Positions 42,453 to 56,369 of a stretch of 64,000 bases of DNA are shown piece by piece (the stretch's first letter is position 1; every line of letters begins with the position of its first letter). The stretch lies in the NCBI RefSeq assembly GCF_901709675.1, contig NC_051095.1:1301001-1365000 (forward strand), read 5' to 3'. This DNA comes from Syngnathus acus (Eukaryota; Chordata; Actinopteri; Syngnathiformes; Syngnathidae). The notes under the pieces were generated by a model. The model was not told the origin of the DNA, did not search any database, and saw only the letters and a program-made list of their open reading frames with translations. The translations under genes were made by a program, and so were the position numbers.

Positions 42453-44034
42453 GTTTGAAGTTTTATCGTTTGGAACGTCGAACCCATTTCGAGTCCAAAA
42501 CTTTGACTGAACCAAAGTTCTGAAGAAATGTTCTGGCATTGGTTCCCTCAAGCCTCAAGCTAATTCCCGCTTGAATTGAAACGACCACGAGACTCCCTAT
42601 TTTGAATCCAGCGCTATCTCCTCCAAAGAATCACCTGGCACGTGTTTTGAGAAAAATGGGCTGACCTCTGCCGGTGTCGCTTAATGGCCTGTAAATCTTG
42701 TCACTTCGATCGGCCTCCCCCTTATTAAAAGCGCAGCTCGGATGGACGGGATGAAACGATATTTCACGGTAGACAACAAGCATGTTAAATTTGCTCCATT
42801 TCCCCCCCCGCGCTCGCACCCACTTTTGAACTTGGCCGTTTCCAGCTTGGCCTCGATTATGTTTTGCTCTTGCCTCAAAGCTATTTTCGGAGTCATGTGC
42901 CCGCAATTCTGCGAGTCGCAATTAGCCGGCATGAAACAAATCGTGCAATCCCATCTCATAATTGATATTAAAAACCGTCTATATGCAAATTGATTGAAAA
43001 AGATCCAATCTGCCCCGTTGCACATTGTATGGCTTTGAACTCTATCGTAATGGTGATCAAATCTTTTCCCCAGCCGGTCTGCCCCCCCCGCAACTCCCCC
43101 CGACCCCCCTACGATGTCGAGATAATGACCCGCGTTTGTGAGTGAGATTTGTGATTAGCACAACAATGGCCTCTAATTACCACCTGAAAGACAAAAAAGT
43201 TGTTCCAAAACAGCGCACCTGTGTATTGCTTTCCTCTCTCGCTCTCTCTATAAAAGTAATTTACTTCAGCAACTAAAGTCATATTTTCGAGTTAATGTTC
43301 TCAAGCTAAAAATTCACACGCTTTCACGACTAAATTAAACTATGTTGTTTTTTTTTAACAAATCTCATTACTCTTTTCATCAAACACAACTTTTTTTAAA
43401 AGCTTTTTTCTCGTAAGATTAAGCTGTAGAAAAATTGACGATGGCTGCTAATTACCACTTGAAAGTTAAAGATGAAGGGAGATGCAGCAAAACCTGCGTT
43501 TTACTTTTTCCCCCCATTTCTGATGGCGAAAAACTTAAGATGTAATGTTGGGCTTAACGTTCCTGGCGAGTACGCTTCTGTTGCTAGGAGATAGCGGCGT
43601 CGCTAAAAGAAAAGAAAGCAAGCTCAGCCGCGTTCACCTTTTTTGTCGACTTTCAGATACTTGTGTTTTCCGTCTCGTGCGTCTTCCTTGTTTCTCCAGG
43701 GAAATGCGTCCCGATGAATATTTGATTGGCTTTGATTACCTGTTGCTTTGGTTCAATATGGCATGCATAATGAAGGGCAATGAGGCCGCTTTCAAAAATA
43801 GAGCTCGACAGCTCATACTGAGCATCCGTTCGCCAAAGACACAATGAACTCCCACTTAATGTGCTTTTACCATTTTTTTTTCCCCCTCTCTTTTTTGCCT
43901 AATGGACCCTCAGGCTACTCGTAGCTTTTAATTAAAATGAATGAATGATCTGAAAAGCCAGTTGATCAAATGTAAAATCTTTCTGCCTTCTTCATATAGC
44001 CCTGAACTGAGTTTTAAGAAGCCACCTCTGGAAA

Positions 44035-44182
44035 AATAATATATGAATATATATATAATATAAATAAATATATAATATATATAATAAAAATAAAACTGTA
44101 TATATTTATATTATATAAAATATATAACATATATATACATATAATAAAAATTTATAATATATATATATATAAATATAAATGT
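44035..44182. repeat. TA-rich microsatellite
   Basis: ATATATATAATATAAATA-type sequence over about 150 bp. Confidence 0.85.
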
Positions 44183-45894
44183 TTGCTAGCAACTGGTCCT
44201 AAGGCTAGCAAAAACAATTAGCGCAAAGTAACCCAGGCACTTTAGCATTTGGGAAAAAAAATACAATTAGCATCATTTCTGCTCGATAGCAATGGCAAAG
44301 TCATCATTGTGCGCCTTAGGTATGATTTGGATGAATGAGCTGTCCGTCGGCATAACGGCGTCGGCCGTTGGTGACAATTGATCGCTCTGATTAGCTGTTA
44401 GCTAGCAGATCAGTGCGAGAACAAGTCAAGTGACATTGTGATTTTGCGCTGAGTTTCAAAATGGCAAACTCGCCCTTGAAGGTAACCACAAAAATCCCAC
44501 GGTACACGCTACCCCGATCGTAGCTCGTCTGTGCGTCGTGACGACGAAATCTTTTCCATTTCTGCTGTGCTAAGTCTGACTAGCATGTAGCATTATGGCG
44601 ACAATAGCGAGCGCGCCCTCGCATGAGTGCTTGATTGTTTTCCAGTCACTTTTGTTGCAGTCGTCGGCGGTGATTAAAAAGAGGACCGAGTCTTTGTTCT
44701 CCGTCGCTAATTCCTATCTTTTGTTCTCGTGGGAAAAAAAACATCAAAAGTCACCTTTTGTTTTCCCTCCTCGCATTTGACTGGAATCAAACCGTTCGCT
44801 GCGGCCGTCCTTGGAATTATCCAGCCTCTCTCAAAGCGTTTTCCCTTCTCTATTTAATTACCATTAGTTGGGCCTTGTTTGTGAAGGCGCGCAATTTGGG
44901 TCATGGATGGGATTTTTGTGTTTCTTTTTGGTTTGTACGATTAATGAATGAATGTAATGATCAATTATTTTTAGAGATGTTGTATGAAGCAACTCTTTTC
45001 ACACAACAATCCAAAAGCCAGGCAGGAAATTCAAGGAGGCATTCCCCAGGTGATAGCGATTTGATTCCACAGCCGCACGCGATGAAATAATCTAACCTGC
45101 ACGACAAATAAAACAGCCGCCGACATTTTAGTGCCTGCGCAGCATCATTGTAATGAGAGATGGTGTTTGCGAGTCTCAGCCGGCTGATGGATATTTCATT
45201 AATATTGCAGCTAAAGACAAAAATGATGCAAGGGTGAAGAGTGAGATAAACAATAATAATAATATAAAAAACCTCCTACGCAGACTCCCATCGGTAATCT
45301 GGCTTGTTGTTTTTGCTTACTTCCTCTTCTGTTTTCACCTGCTCACTCCAGCTTGTGTTTTTCCCACCAGGCCTGGCGATTGGGAAAACACCTTGGAAAC
45401 CAACTGTGAGTATCAAAATGATTAAGCATATGTTGTTTTTCTTCATTTGCCTAAATAGTGCAATACCATGTTTAGATCATCAACAATTATATTAGCTTCT
45501 ACAATAATGGGGACATTGAGCAGTTTTAAAAAAAAAAAGATACTTCAAGCTGTTAAGTGTCACTCTGAGCTGCAGGTGGCTTGCCAAAGCAAATTTAAAA
45601 GCAAATACACGTGGCGTATTGAAAACAACACCGCTTCCAAGGATCTTAATGCCAACATGGCACATGTTCTTGCAGTTAGCATCGACTTAGCAGTTAACAG
45701 AACGCAAACAGTCGAGCAACAAAGTTTGACAGCTAGCCAAGACGTTTGAAAAGCACAATGTGCATTGAAGGAGAAAGGCTGCCGAAAATGGGCTCATTCC
45801 TTTCATGCCATTGCTGTATTTTCCAAATTACAGATCTAATCGTCGTGTGTATGTCCGTGTTTGTATAAGAGTGTGGCTCTGTGTGTCTAATGTA

Positions 45895-46436
45895 TATGTA
45901 TATAGTATAGTGTATTTATATATGTATGTGTAGATGTTTGTATATAGTATGTATGTATACGTACATATATGTATACGTACATGTATATATGTACATGTAT
46001 ACATATATGTGTATACCTATACATATAAATATGTATTTATGTATACATATGTATACGTACATGTATTCATACTATCCATATATGTATACCTATCCATATA
46101 AGTATGTATCTGTAGTATATATGTATGTATATATGTCTATATATGTACTTTATATGTATATATGTACGTGTACATGTATACATATATGTGTATATGTATA
46201 CCTTAAGATGTATATATGTACGTATATGTGTACATATATATGTATATAAGTTTGTATATGTATTTATGTATATATGCATATACGCATACATGTTCGTACA
46301 TGTAGACATAGTATATATATGTATACCTATATATATAAGTATGTTTATGTAGTATTTATGAATGTATATGTATATATTTGTACGTATCCATATATATATA
46401 TGTACATATATGTATATATGTGTGTATATTGGTATG
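45895..46436. repeat. TATG/TACA microsatellite, about 540 bp
   Basis: Long alternating purine-pyrimidine sequence (GTATACATATATGTGTATAC type). Long Tyr/Ile/Met/Cys reading frames on both strands are by-products of the repeat. Confidence 0.93.
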
Positions 46437-47744
46437 TTCTGATCCTAGCCTCTAATTTAGCAAGCCCAGGTTGCTTTACTTGGAAGGAGAATTGCATGAG
46501 TGATAAGCTTGGAATGTGTGCGCAATGATAGGAAATTGAAGTCGCCAAGAAAACTATTAGCTACTTTCCTCCCCGCCTGACAACACGGTTCCGGGCTGTC
46601 TGACTTGCAGACACATATCAAATTTGTTCCGGAATGCTGAAAGGCCTTTGCGATCCACTACATCTCCTTAAATTGAATCTGCTCGACGTCTTCCTCGGCT
46701 GATAATAGGTGAAACTTCGGGGTTGGGAAATGTCTCCCGCTTGAAATTGCACACAGATATATAATGTAAACATTTACATGCTGGACGCACAGATAAAAAT
46801 GAAGGGGAAAAAAAAATGTTGAGGTGATGTGCTGAGAATAACTTCCTGTAACAATTTATCAGCGCTTGAATTTGCACCTTCCGGAACATGACTGTTTTTT
46901 CCACATTCTTAGGAGGTGTTTTTTTTTTTTTTTTTAAGTGATCTGGCGCATGTGCAGAATTAGCATCCAAGAAAAAAAAAAGCCGGAATCTGTGAATCAC
47001 ACCAATTTCCTCACATAATTGTCACATGCGGAGCCTGTAATATTTCATGCATTTAATAAGGTGTTTCATACATAGTGTATCTCGCAAGCCATCTTTTCAA
47101 AGTTTGTCTTTTCTTTGTAAGCTTGCTGCTATCTTAGCATATAAGCTCGCACTTTCAGTTTTGCCTCACTTGCGAGTAGACCCAAATTTCTGCCAACACA
47201 AAAATTCTTTGGGTTGTGTGTCAAATCCTCTGAAGTCATCGTCGCTGAATGTTTTCATTTCAATGCCCTTTTTTAACTGGAGTTTGGATGCAACTTTGAA
47301 GGCCTTTGTCAGGCGCAATTAGCAACGCGGGCTCTCAATATGCAGTGGCATGCTTTCGTCCGGACAATAGCGAGCGAGCGGACGGGCAGGCGGGCGTCAT
47401 CATCTGGAGGAGAGAAAAAGAATGAAGCGACGCAGCTTATCAATCAAAGCGGAGGAAGAGCGAATCGATAAGCAAAAACATTTGGAGCAATGGGACGCGC
47501 CGAGAATCGTTCAGGTCTCTTAGCTGCAACAAACTTTCCTGTAAAATGCTGATTGATGTGTAGCCAGCAATTATTTGCTGCTAAATCGACATGGACGTTG
47601 CGGATAAACAATTGAATTCTTTCGTTTTCATTTTGAAAACCTCGAAGTGTGGAATCGTTCATTCCGATTTGTCCTGACTTCTTTTGGATTTAAGAAACTT
47701 CAGCCTTGTTATTGACAATACTTTTATGAGATATAATATTTTAT

Positions 47745-47946
47745 AAGAAAATTATATATTGTAAAATTATATGTATAATAAAATGTCATATATCTGTATA
47801 CAAATATAAAATATAAATATAAAATAGAAAAAATAAAATGATATGCGTGTAAATATATATATATAATATCAAATTATATATATATAATTTATATAATTAT
47901 ATATATATAATTTATATAATTATATATATAATTTACACAATTATAT
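47745..47946. repeat. TA-rich repeat with near-palindromic AATTATATATATATAATT units
   Basis: Repeated ATTATATATATATAATTTAT units around 47870-47945, preceded by AAATATAAAATA runs. Confidence 0.8.
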
Positions 47947-49908
47947 AGTTTTTTTTCTCTCTCTTTGGTAGACATGGAAAACGGAGGCATACGATTTCAA
48001 GCTGTGATTGGACGCCACTCCAAAGGCAATTCCCCACTTTTTCTAGCAATTCCGACGGCAATAATGGCACACTTACAACCCAGGTGTCATAAACACGAAT
48101 GCATGAATAATCGCTGTGAATGAGGGAGATGGCGTTTATCAAAAACAACACTTAAATTCGCTTCAAGTTCTCAATGGTTTTCGATCAGGTTGAGATCACA
48201 CCATCCATCCCGACTGGTCGATTTTTTTGCAGCGTTGACCTGAGCGTAAAGCACATCATGTTGTGAAATTGTCGGTTACACCGTCAGGCACAACGCCGCG
48301 GTCTCACTCAGCGAACCACTTTAGTTGTTTTTGAAAAGCCTCCTCGCTCAGAAGGCCCTTTTGTCGTTGCCAGCGTGCCCTTTTATTTGCCCGCTCCGTC
48401 GTAGAGAAAGCAAGTTTTGTCTCGTGAATTATTGTTTGCCAATCGCCGGTGACTGTTTAACAATCGGAGAGCTAAACGGGGGATAAGCAGAAACGGGTCG
48501 AAGAAATTAGTTACTCGATGTTTTGATGCGGGTGAAAAGTCTTTGCTTTGGTCAAAAAGCGTAGCTGGAAAAAGCAGTATTTGTTGTTTAAAGTTCAGGT
48601 CTCGGACAAAGACCACTCCCGGGTTCCTGATGGCATCGCAAATCCGATTCTGAACAAACCAAAAAGAACAAACTGATTTTGTTTGGTTCAGGTGGAGAAA
48701 ATTCTGGGCCAGCCATTGCTTAATGTTAGCAAGGAAGCTCGTCAGAGGGAATTTGGGTCAACGTCTTGGCATCTATCTGACACCTTTGCGGGTTGGTCAT
48801 AAATGTGACATCATAAAAAAATGTCAGCTTCCTCCTTCGCCCGCCCCCGTCACTCAAACACGACCGCTAACAACCGGCTAGCATAAAACAGCTAGCAACT
48901 TCGGTTGCAACTTTGAACTTTATAGCCATTATGTTGATGTTTATTGAAAAGTATCTTTGGTTCTTTTTCGCTTTGACCCAGACAATAAAAGAACTCATGT
49001 AATAAACGTGTTGTCTTCAATAAACAGGAGATAACAATACGTTAGCGTGGTTACCCGCCTTCTCTTATTTTCCGCCGCGTCAAAAAAGTGTCCTCTATTT
49101 ACCGCTCCTATGTTGACATTTGCGAGTTGACCTTTGAAATCAAATGGCGGCGGTGGCCGGGGACTGCATTAATGAGGGGAATTTGCCGAGCGATTTAAAA
49201 GTCCATTAGCATCGTGCCGAGCGTTTCCACTCGGCTATGCCGCAGCTAATTGATATTCTTGGGCGAGGGGCGGCTATAAAAGTTTTTGCTCGAACACGCC
49301 TTGCCGTCTTGTGTTGCATTAGACAATATCAGACTCTCTAAATAAACAAGGGAAGGGATGTGGGGGTTGGCGGGGTGGCTGGCTGGCGGGCGGGCGCTTA
49401 ATGGAACATCTCATTCTGCATGCTGAGTGGAGGAGTGCTAAATCCCCGTCAGTGTCATTTCCATGCTTTTCTTTTTTCGATTGCCGCAAATTAGCAGGAG
49501 GAGGAGATGGAGGGGTGTCGGAGAGGCCGTAAAGTACACTCGGATGTGCTTTTATGTCAGGGGGATGTTTGCATCGTTTTCCGCGCTTACACTCCTCATG
49601 CTAATGTGCTTACTCCAACGAGGCAGCTGTGTGGAAAGAAAAAAAAAGCCCCATTTGCAAAGCGGGCCAGTGATATACAGTAAACCCCCCCCCCCTGTTC
49701 CGCTGCCAGAACACCCCTGCAATAAGTGAAATTTACCCGATTTGAATATGAATTTATAGTTATAGCATTATTTTTTCAAGGTCACCTCAGAATCAAGACA
49801 CGTGTCCAAACAGGTACATTAGAAATGAACATCCAGCAGTTGTTTTGTGTAGGCATATGAAGCAGGATTAATAAAAGGATTACATTAAAATCATTAAAAC
49901 ATAAAAAA

Positions 49909-49915
<7 letters not shown>

Positions 49916-49948
<33 letters not shown>

Positions 49949-49961
49949 GATATATATATAT

Positions 49962-50004
<43 letters not shown>
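49916..50004. repeat. (TA)n microsatellite
   Basis: Two (AT)n runs separated by CACATATAGATATATATATA TTTTTTAA-like sequence. Confidence 0.9.
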
Positions 50005-50007
<3 letters not shown>

Positions 50008-51916
50008 GTATGTTAGGATTCAATAAACGTCTGACTCCTTTCCATAATCTACTTTTCCAAGTTGATAACCACATCTGGGAATCAGGCTGGAGAAGATTTC
50101 TGAAATGAAAAACCCGCTTTGAAACGGCTCTTTTTTTTTTCTCCCGGTGTTCGGTGCGCTCGGGTGACAGCGCAAAGTCTTGCCAGGGGACTATTGTGCT
50201 AACCACTTTCAATAATGTGCGTGCGCCTATTACCGGAGTGTGACGCGCCTCTTCCGCACGCCGCCGCCTTTGCGCACGCCCCGAGGCCTCGTCTTCATTT
50301 CGTCTTTGCTGCGGGCAAGCCGGCGCGCCAAAATGACGCCGGCGCCAGACCTGCAAACAATAACGCGTTCTTTTTTCGAGTAATTCACTGATGTCACGCG
50401 GTGGCTTTTAGATCGCTGATTCTATATTGACTCGAGCAGAAACCTCTGGAGGCTTTTCACGGTAAACACGGAGATAATCCAAATAAACAAAAGCGATGAT
50501 ATTCCTGCAGTAAAATGGAATGCGCCGCTCCTTTATCCACGTCCCAAAATTTCATGGAAATAGCTGGAGTAAGGTTTTTTTTTGTGTGTGTGTATGGCTG
50601 AAAATGTTTTGCCTGTGAGCAACTTAGTTGTTGTTGACTGTTTTGATCCTTAAAGAAGTATAAGAGTTGGGAGTGTGCCAAAAAACTAGGCCTGGAATTA
50701 TGATCTGAAAATTTCCGGTCGAATTTCTGGCCTTGAGACGCGTTCTGACTTTATGAACCTTTTTAAAATTTGATCTCGTTTAGTTCAGCTTCAATCTAAA
50801 AAGCACATTTAGAACTTTATCGAGGTCGCGATAATCGGCGCAAAGAAATCAGATGTTAATTCTTACTACGCCGCTGCCATGGATTCTTGAAACCCCTTGA
50901 AACGCCTGGAAAGTCATTGAAAGTCCTTGAATCCCATGGTAGACAAGAAAATGTGGTTCAACATTGTCCACTCCGGCCTTATAGAGAGTCGAAATGTACG
51001 TTGGAAAATGGTTGAAAAAGAAGAAAATCCTGGATCCGCTTCCGATCTGCGGATATCGGCAAAGTTGGTAACTTGTGCCGAGACATTCGGCAAAAGTTTG
51101 GCTGTCTTTTTCAGCAGCAGATGTTCGTCAGCTACACGGATGCCTGAAAGCGCAAACCCGGCCGTCATTATTTTGACAAAATGAACCTTTGAGACGCAGC
51201 GCCGGGCTTCCATTGGCGCATGATAACAGAGCCAACGGGGGACTTTTGCGAAGGAGAGGATGCCAGACAAGGCAAGGGGAAGTCACAAAAGAAGGACCCG
51301 AGTGGATCGACGCGGACCCACCGCCGAGCGCCGGGATGTGAGAGCCGAGTCTTCTTTTTTGGCCTTTATTACCGCGTTGAATGGTCTTTCTCACTCCAAA
51401 TTTCCAGGAAGATTCTCGGAAATGAATGACACGTTCAATGCGCCACGTGCAACATCTTGCCGTGGCTTCCGTGAATGCACATTTTCTTTTTTGTGATAGA
51501 CTCCCCTCGGTCTTAAAAGAATTTTCTGCCCGGACCGTTTTCCCGGTAGCCTACTTGAGAAGACTAATGTGAGCGCCATCGCCGATAGAGACCTCATTGA
51601 AAAGCTACACAGCCGTTAATCCCGTTGATGTACAACCCCCCCCCCCCTCCCTTCCCCCAACACTCCCACCCTCAGCACCTCATCCCTATTGACGGATGAG
51701 AAACAACCAAGACGGTTACGATAAGACCACGCTGGCGTCGATACTGAGACGCGGGGAAGTATCAAGATCGCCGACTTTCTCGGCGGGAGTTTGTCAGTTT
51801 CCGAATCGGCGTGGGATGGCTGATCCCCTCACGGGGGTTCTTGAACTATTCCAGTCCAGGGAGCCCTTACATGAAAGATTTTTTTATTTTTCAACCAAGG
51901 TTCCTAATCTATATTT

Positions 51917-52125
51917 AAAATGTTTCAAATATTCCTGAGCTGTTTAATAGAAATGAATGTAACAATTAGAAATCAAATAAATAAAAATTAATATAAAATA
52001 TGAAAAATAAAAAATAAAAATGCACAAAATAAAAATATAAAAAAATGTTTCAAATATTCATGAGGTTTTCGGTAGAAAATAATGTAACCAAATTTAACAA
52101 GAAAATAAAATAAATATAAATAAAT
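51917..52125 (+). repeat. AT-rich tandem duplication, period about 125 bp
   Basis: AAAATGTTTCAAATATTC appears at about 51918 and 52043, each followed by a (T)GAG..GTAGAAA.TAATGTAAC block and A-rich sequence. Confidence 0.75.
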
Positions 52126-52571
52126 AAAAAATCTATTTTTATATAAAAACAAACAATATGAATAAAAATGTATAAAATAAAAATATAAAACAATAAAAAA
52201 TATTTATCAGACGGCGCTAGATGACGTGCGCTGCTTCCTTAGCAACATTAACAACGTGGAGGCGCTAGTCTCACTTGTACCAACCTAAATCGGATTTTTC
52301 CGATCTGTCTGATAACTTTTCTACAAACTTTATTTGTCCTATAAAGCAAACCTGAGCGGAATCGTTTTCACATCGTTTTTTTTTCATATGACAAGAAAGA
52401 AGCCAGAGTCAATTGTGCCCGAGGAAATGCTTCTCCTCAAAGAAACTCATTTTTTGAAAAATAGTCTGGAAAAGTTGCCGCATGCCGCAAAAACTACCCT
52501 ACCCCCATAAGGGGTCCCTGGACAGAAAAACTTTCCTGTTATAGAGGCGAGAGAAAGCAAAGCTACTGAAG

Positions 52572-52672
52572 CGTTGCTGACACCACACTTTGGAGCTCAA
52601 AAGATGATCCTAGAGGGGAGGGGAGGGGGGTGGTGTTGGACGCCACATTTTGGAGCTCAAGAGATGATCCCA
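52572..52672 (+). repeat. Short tandem duplication next to G-rich tracts
   Basis: GCTGACACCACACTTTGGAG, CTCAAAAGATGATCC recurs as GGACGCCACATTTTGGAG, CTCAAGAGATGATCC after a G-rich spacer (AGAGGGGAGGGGAGGGGGG). Confidence 0.8.
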
Positions 52673-53143
52673 CAGGGGGGGCAACGGAGGTCGAGGGAGC
52701 GTCTTGTTTGAGCCGCCTTCTATTTGCTGCTGAGTGTCAAGGCCCCACATGAAAAATGTGTCTCGGTGCCATATATTCACATTCATTCCAAGCGGGAGAG
52801 ACAGACACAGAGGAATGACGGCCATGTCATCAGAAGTTGATTCATCATCTGTTGCGCACGCCGGCAAACACGGCTGACCTTCATCTCGTACTCTGAAGGG
52901 GGTCATTTGTCAGGAAGCGGGCGGGGGTGTGCTGAGGCTGCCTCACCGGCGGGAATTCTTCCTCTTTTATGCAACCAGGAGAGAATTTCGCAAGCGTGCT
53001 TTAACGGCTGCTTTGTTTGCCTGCTTTGATGCCTAATGATGGGCGGGCTCTCGGATTGATCAGCTTTGTACGTGTGGGCTGAGTTTAGCCCGGTTCTGCT
53101 GATTTTCTCGAGGGACCTTTGTGCTGCCTTCCGCCCACCTATT

Positions 53144-53735
53144 GGCAAGGCGAGGCAAGTTTATTTGTGTAGCACATTTCGTGTACGAAACAATTCAAAC
53201 AGCTTGCCGTCAAACATTTCAAGCGTTACGGAAACGAAATAGGAAGACAAAATCATAATAAAATCATATCGACAATGAGATTAAAAGGATTCAGACTGAG
53301 CATTCATTGAGATAAAAGATGAGAGAGAAATGAAAGCTGGGGATTAAAATAATGGGGATTAAAAGAAGAATAAAGGATAGAATCACGAGGATGCGCCAGT
53401 AAACAAAAGAATTTTCCACCCGAAGTTTGTTCGAGTCCAATGACTTCACTTTTGGGGTCTTTTCCTGATTGAGCTGAATGAAATTCTCGTCCGTTCATGA
53501 TGAATGCACTTGTGCTAAAATATCAAATTTGATATCATCTGCACAAGTGTGACAAGAGATTCTGCGATGATCCACAATTTAGCAAAGGACAGCTGAAAGA
53601 TATCAAATAGCAGTGGTGCAAGGGTGGACCCTTGCGGGACACCTCGTGTGATCTTTGTTTGCTCAGATTCATGAGTATCCATTGAGACAAAGTTGTCTAG
53701 CTTGATTGAGTAATACCAAGATGATGGTTTCATGA
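53144..53735 (-). mobile_element. L2-type LINE remnant with reverse transcriptase motif
   Basis: On the minus strand, 53733 down to about 53515 encodes TKITRGVPQGSTLAPLLFDI, the GVPQGS signature of non-LTR reverse transcriptase. After a frameshift it reads ISCHTCADDIKFDIL, so the catalytic (Y/F)xDD motif appears as CADD. Next comes NFIQLNQEKT (usual NFLQLNxxKTEV), with the stretch in between shortened. The plus-strand start GGCAAGGCGAGGCAAGTTTA is the reverse complement of the usual teleost L2 3' end, so one internally deleted element runs 53735 to 53144. It has several stops and is inactive. Confidence 0.82.
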
Positions 53736-53799
53736 TTCAGATGACTCCAAGTCTCAAAGTTGTGCAATCGAAATGGCTTTGTGAAGCGCTTGCCCTCAT

Positions 53800-53866
53800 C
53801 GGTGAGCCAATCACAGTTGACGTTGCACACCCTGGTCCAGCCGCCAGCCAATCGCAGGGGCACTTG
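53800..53866 (-). mobile_element. Fragment resembling the CCCTGCGATTGGCTGGC repeat
   Basis: The minus strand reads CCCCTGCGATTGGCTGGCGG then CTGGACCAGGGTGTGCAACG, like the head of the repeat at 14826-14870. Only a short part is recognisable. Confidence 0.4.
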
Positions 53867-55606
53867 TAGACCATCCAGGATCGTCTTAAGGTCGCCGTCT
53901 GGAAAACTTCCAGCAAACTCACATTAGCAATCGAAAAGACAGTGAAAGCGACGTTTCCGTTCTCCGTTTCCGTGCGAGGGAGACGCGGACGCCCTGACAG
54001 GCCTTCCTTAAATATTTCAAACAAGTATGTGGAGAATGGCCCCGCACAGGCACTGGAGCCTTCCAAGTCAATCAGGCAGCACGCTCACCTATGTGGTGAA
54101 ATATTCATGGGATGGCTGCAACTGCACAATGTGGTCAAAGTTCTCCAAAATGGGTGGGTGAGGACAGACCCTATAGAAAATGGAGAGATGGATGGCTCCT
54201 AATTCTGCCCGGTGACAAGCAACTGAATGTTCTCTACTTTTTGTGCAAAATTGCTCTTCTCTGCATTTCCACCCCGCCCCGCTTCCCGGTTTCTCAATGC
54301 GGGAAGGGGGTGGGCGGGATTAGATGCTCTCCTAGGGAGGAAGAACCCGCAACTGAGAGTGAAGGTCTCCCAGCTGAGGTAGCAGTCGTAGTCATCCGAC
54401 TTGCCGGAGCCGAAGTGGGGCTGTCTTTAGAGCTTTCTTTTTTTTTTTTTTTGAAGTTGAGCCCCAGGATTTAGCACGCTTGCTTCCTCAGCAGAGGCGA
54501 AACCTCACGTATCATTCCTGAGACTTGGGGAGAGGGAACGCCGGGAAGGGAGGGGAGCGCACAAAGAGTATACACTCAAAGCCTCGGGGAAACGGCTGCG
54601 GCTGAAAAGGGAGCGCGGCGACAAAAAAGCGGCAGAAAGTGAGCCGCCAATGCTCGTGCTGCAAAAGAATGACGAGTCGCCGGCTTGTGGGTCACTCGCT
54701 TGAGATTGACAGATTGGATGCTGATGCATGACATACCTCTTTTAAGGCATCCACACTCCACGCTGCCAAAAAATGGATTGATGGGTGTATTATATTATAT
54801 TATTGAATTATGGTGGAGTATATTTTATTTTTTTATATAATAATAATTTTACATATAACATAAATATATATACAAAATGGTAATACTTAATAGTATGCAT
54901 ATGGGTACTACTACTTTCCACCAGCAGAGAGAGCTCCTGATATATTCAATTGCTGTATACCCCCCCATTAGCTTCACTCTATTTTATTTTTTTGCACTTT
55001 TAACTTTTGAGGTGGCATTTAGTGATTTTTTTTTTTTTTTTTTGCTGGCTGTTTTTTTTTTTTTTTTGCCCCCGCTGCTTTTTTTGTTGCTGAATTAATC
55101 ATACAGCAGCCAGATATAAAAGTGGAGGAGGCGTGTTTGCCTACTTGAAGCTTGTCAGAGGTGAGGTTGAGGCGGGATAATCTGGCGCACAACACGTCTC
55201 ATGCAGGGCGGGGTGGGAGCTTGCTTCACCCCCTCCTGAGTGTGCCGCATGTTTGTGTAAAAAAAAAAAAACTCACTGTGCGGCCCGAGTACTGACAACA
55301 TAGGAGGCGGCTTGACGCAAAGCGGTGCTGACATGCGGGATTATGCGCCGCTCTGGCTCACGCTGCGTCCGCAAGCGAATCAAACGACTGGCTGTTCCCC
55401 GTCTCATTGTAACGGCTCTCAACAAATAGGAAGGGATTCATCCGCCGCAGAATTACACGGCAAAAAAAAATACCCCATCTTTATCCACGTGGATGACTTG
55501 ACTGTGATGTTCTTTCTTGAACAAAGAAGCAGCCTGACTCAGACCACTCTCTTGTTGCCACGGCAACCGGCGCCATCAACTGTTTCCGTGTTGACTTATG
55601 AGGTGT

Positions 55607-55710
55607 GGCGGCACGGCACCGTCGTGCAGAGGGCATCCACTTTGGAGTCTGGAGGTTCTGGTGTTCCATCTCTTCTTAGGCCTCAGAAGTTTACATTTGG
55701 TTCCCCCCCC
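55607..55710 (+). mobile_element. Degenerate tRNA-like SINE fragment
   Basis: GGCGGCACGGCACCGTCGTG, GCATCCACTTTGGAGTCTGG, AGGTTCTGGTGTTCCATCTC and GGCCTCAGAAGTTTACAT follow the order of the common teleost GGCGGCACGGTGG...GTTCGAATC...TGTGGAGTTTGCATG repeat. It is heavily mutated. Confidence 0.5.
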
Positions 55711-56369
55711 CTCTGCTCCAACGTGCTCGTGACCCTCGGTGACCCTTTGACGCAGGTCGTCCACCACCTGCGAATAGCCGCATGCTAATTAGCGTGATCT
55801 CGATTACGGGGAGGGTGTTGTTTTCCTTCTCCTTGAATGACGGGGAGGAAGTGGGTGTGTCGGGTTGTTGCCGTGGGATACGAGCAAATTAATTGACCCA
55901 ACTAGAGACTTTTTCCTGTTTACTCCCCATCCAGGGCAAGTGGATGGCTTTGAAAGAATACATCTGTAATGGGGACAATGCAAGCCATGAGAATAGATCT
56001 CCATTAGTGCGAGGACATCTGCAACATTTGCAAAATATGCCGGTAAATTAATCAAGAGCCATATTTGCATTTGTTAAGAAAAGAGAGTATATAAGCAAAA
56101 ACAAAAAAAAAAGCATGGGAGTGAACGTTTGTGCTGGTCCACGCAGATCGAAAGAGGCGGGCTGCTGCTCCCAGGGACCCTGATGGCACGGCCGACTCCG
56201 TGTCGAGCTGCTTCTCCGCGTCGGTCACAGCGGCCACATTTTGGCTTGTACGCCTGCGGCAAGGGGCGAGAGTTGACCCCCCCCCTCCCTTCTTTCTCAG
56301 ATCAGCAATTCTGAGGAGAATCCCACTGAAAACTGGCCCTTCCTGACACCGCCATAAAATTTGGTGCAC

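Larger units (their letters stand above)
39846..53143. other. Intergenic DNA downstream of arap2, no gene recognised
   Basis: About 13 kb. It contains a SINE-like fragment (41408-41600), a GCTAGC-type tandem duplication (42256-42452), TA- and TATG-rich microsatellites (44035-44182, 45895-46436, 47745-47946, 49916-50004) and two short tandem duplications (51917-52125, 52572-52672). ORFs of 60-110 codons occur on both strands; none shows a domain, codon bias or splice structure I can support. Confidence 0.6.

Noticed and set aside
45926-46352. Tyr/Ile/Met/Cys-rich ORFs on both strands
   Set aside because: Products of the TATG/TACA microsatellite, with no domain or codon signal.
48150-48320. 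Possible Tc1-like fragment (GGTTTTCGATCAGGTTGAGATC)
   Set aside because: The phrase resembles flanks of Tc1-like copies, but I could not find inverted ends or transposase residues.
50880-50940. Repeated CTTGAAA phrases
   Set aside because: Short, low-complexity similarity; no clear unit or boundary.
55312-55788. 158-codon plus-strand ORF
   Set aside because: It overlaps a degenerate tRNA-like SINE and unique DNA. No domain, and no initiation or splice context that I can support.
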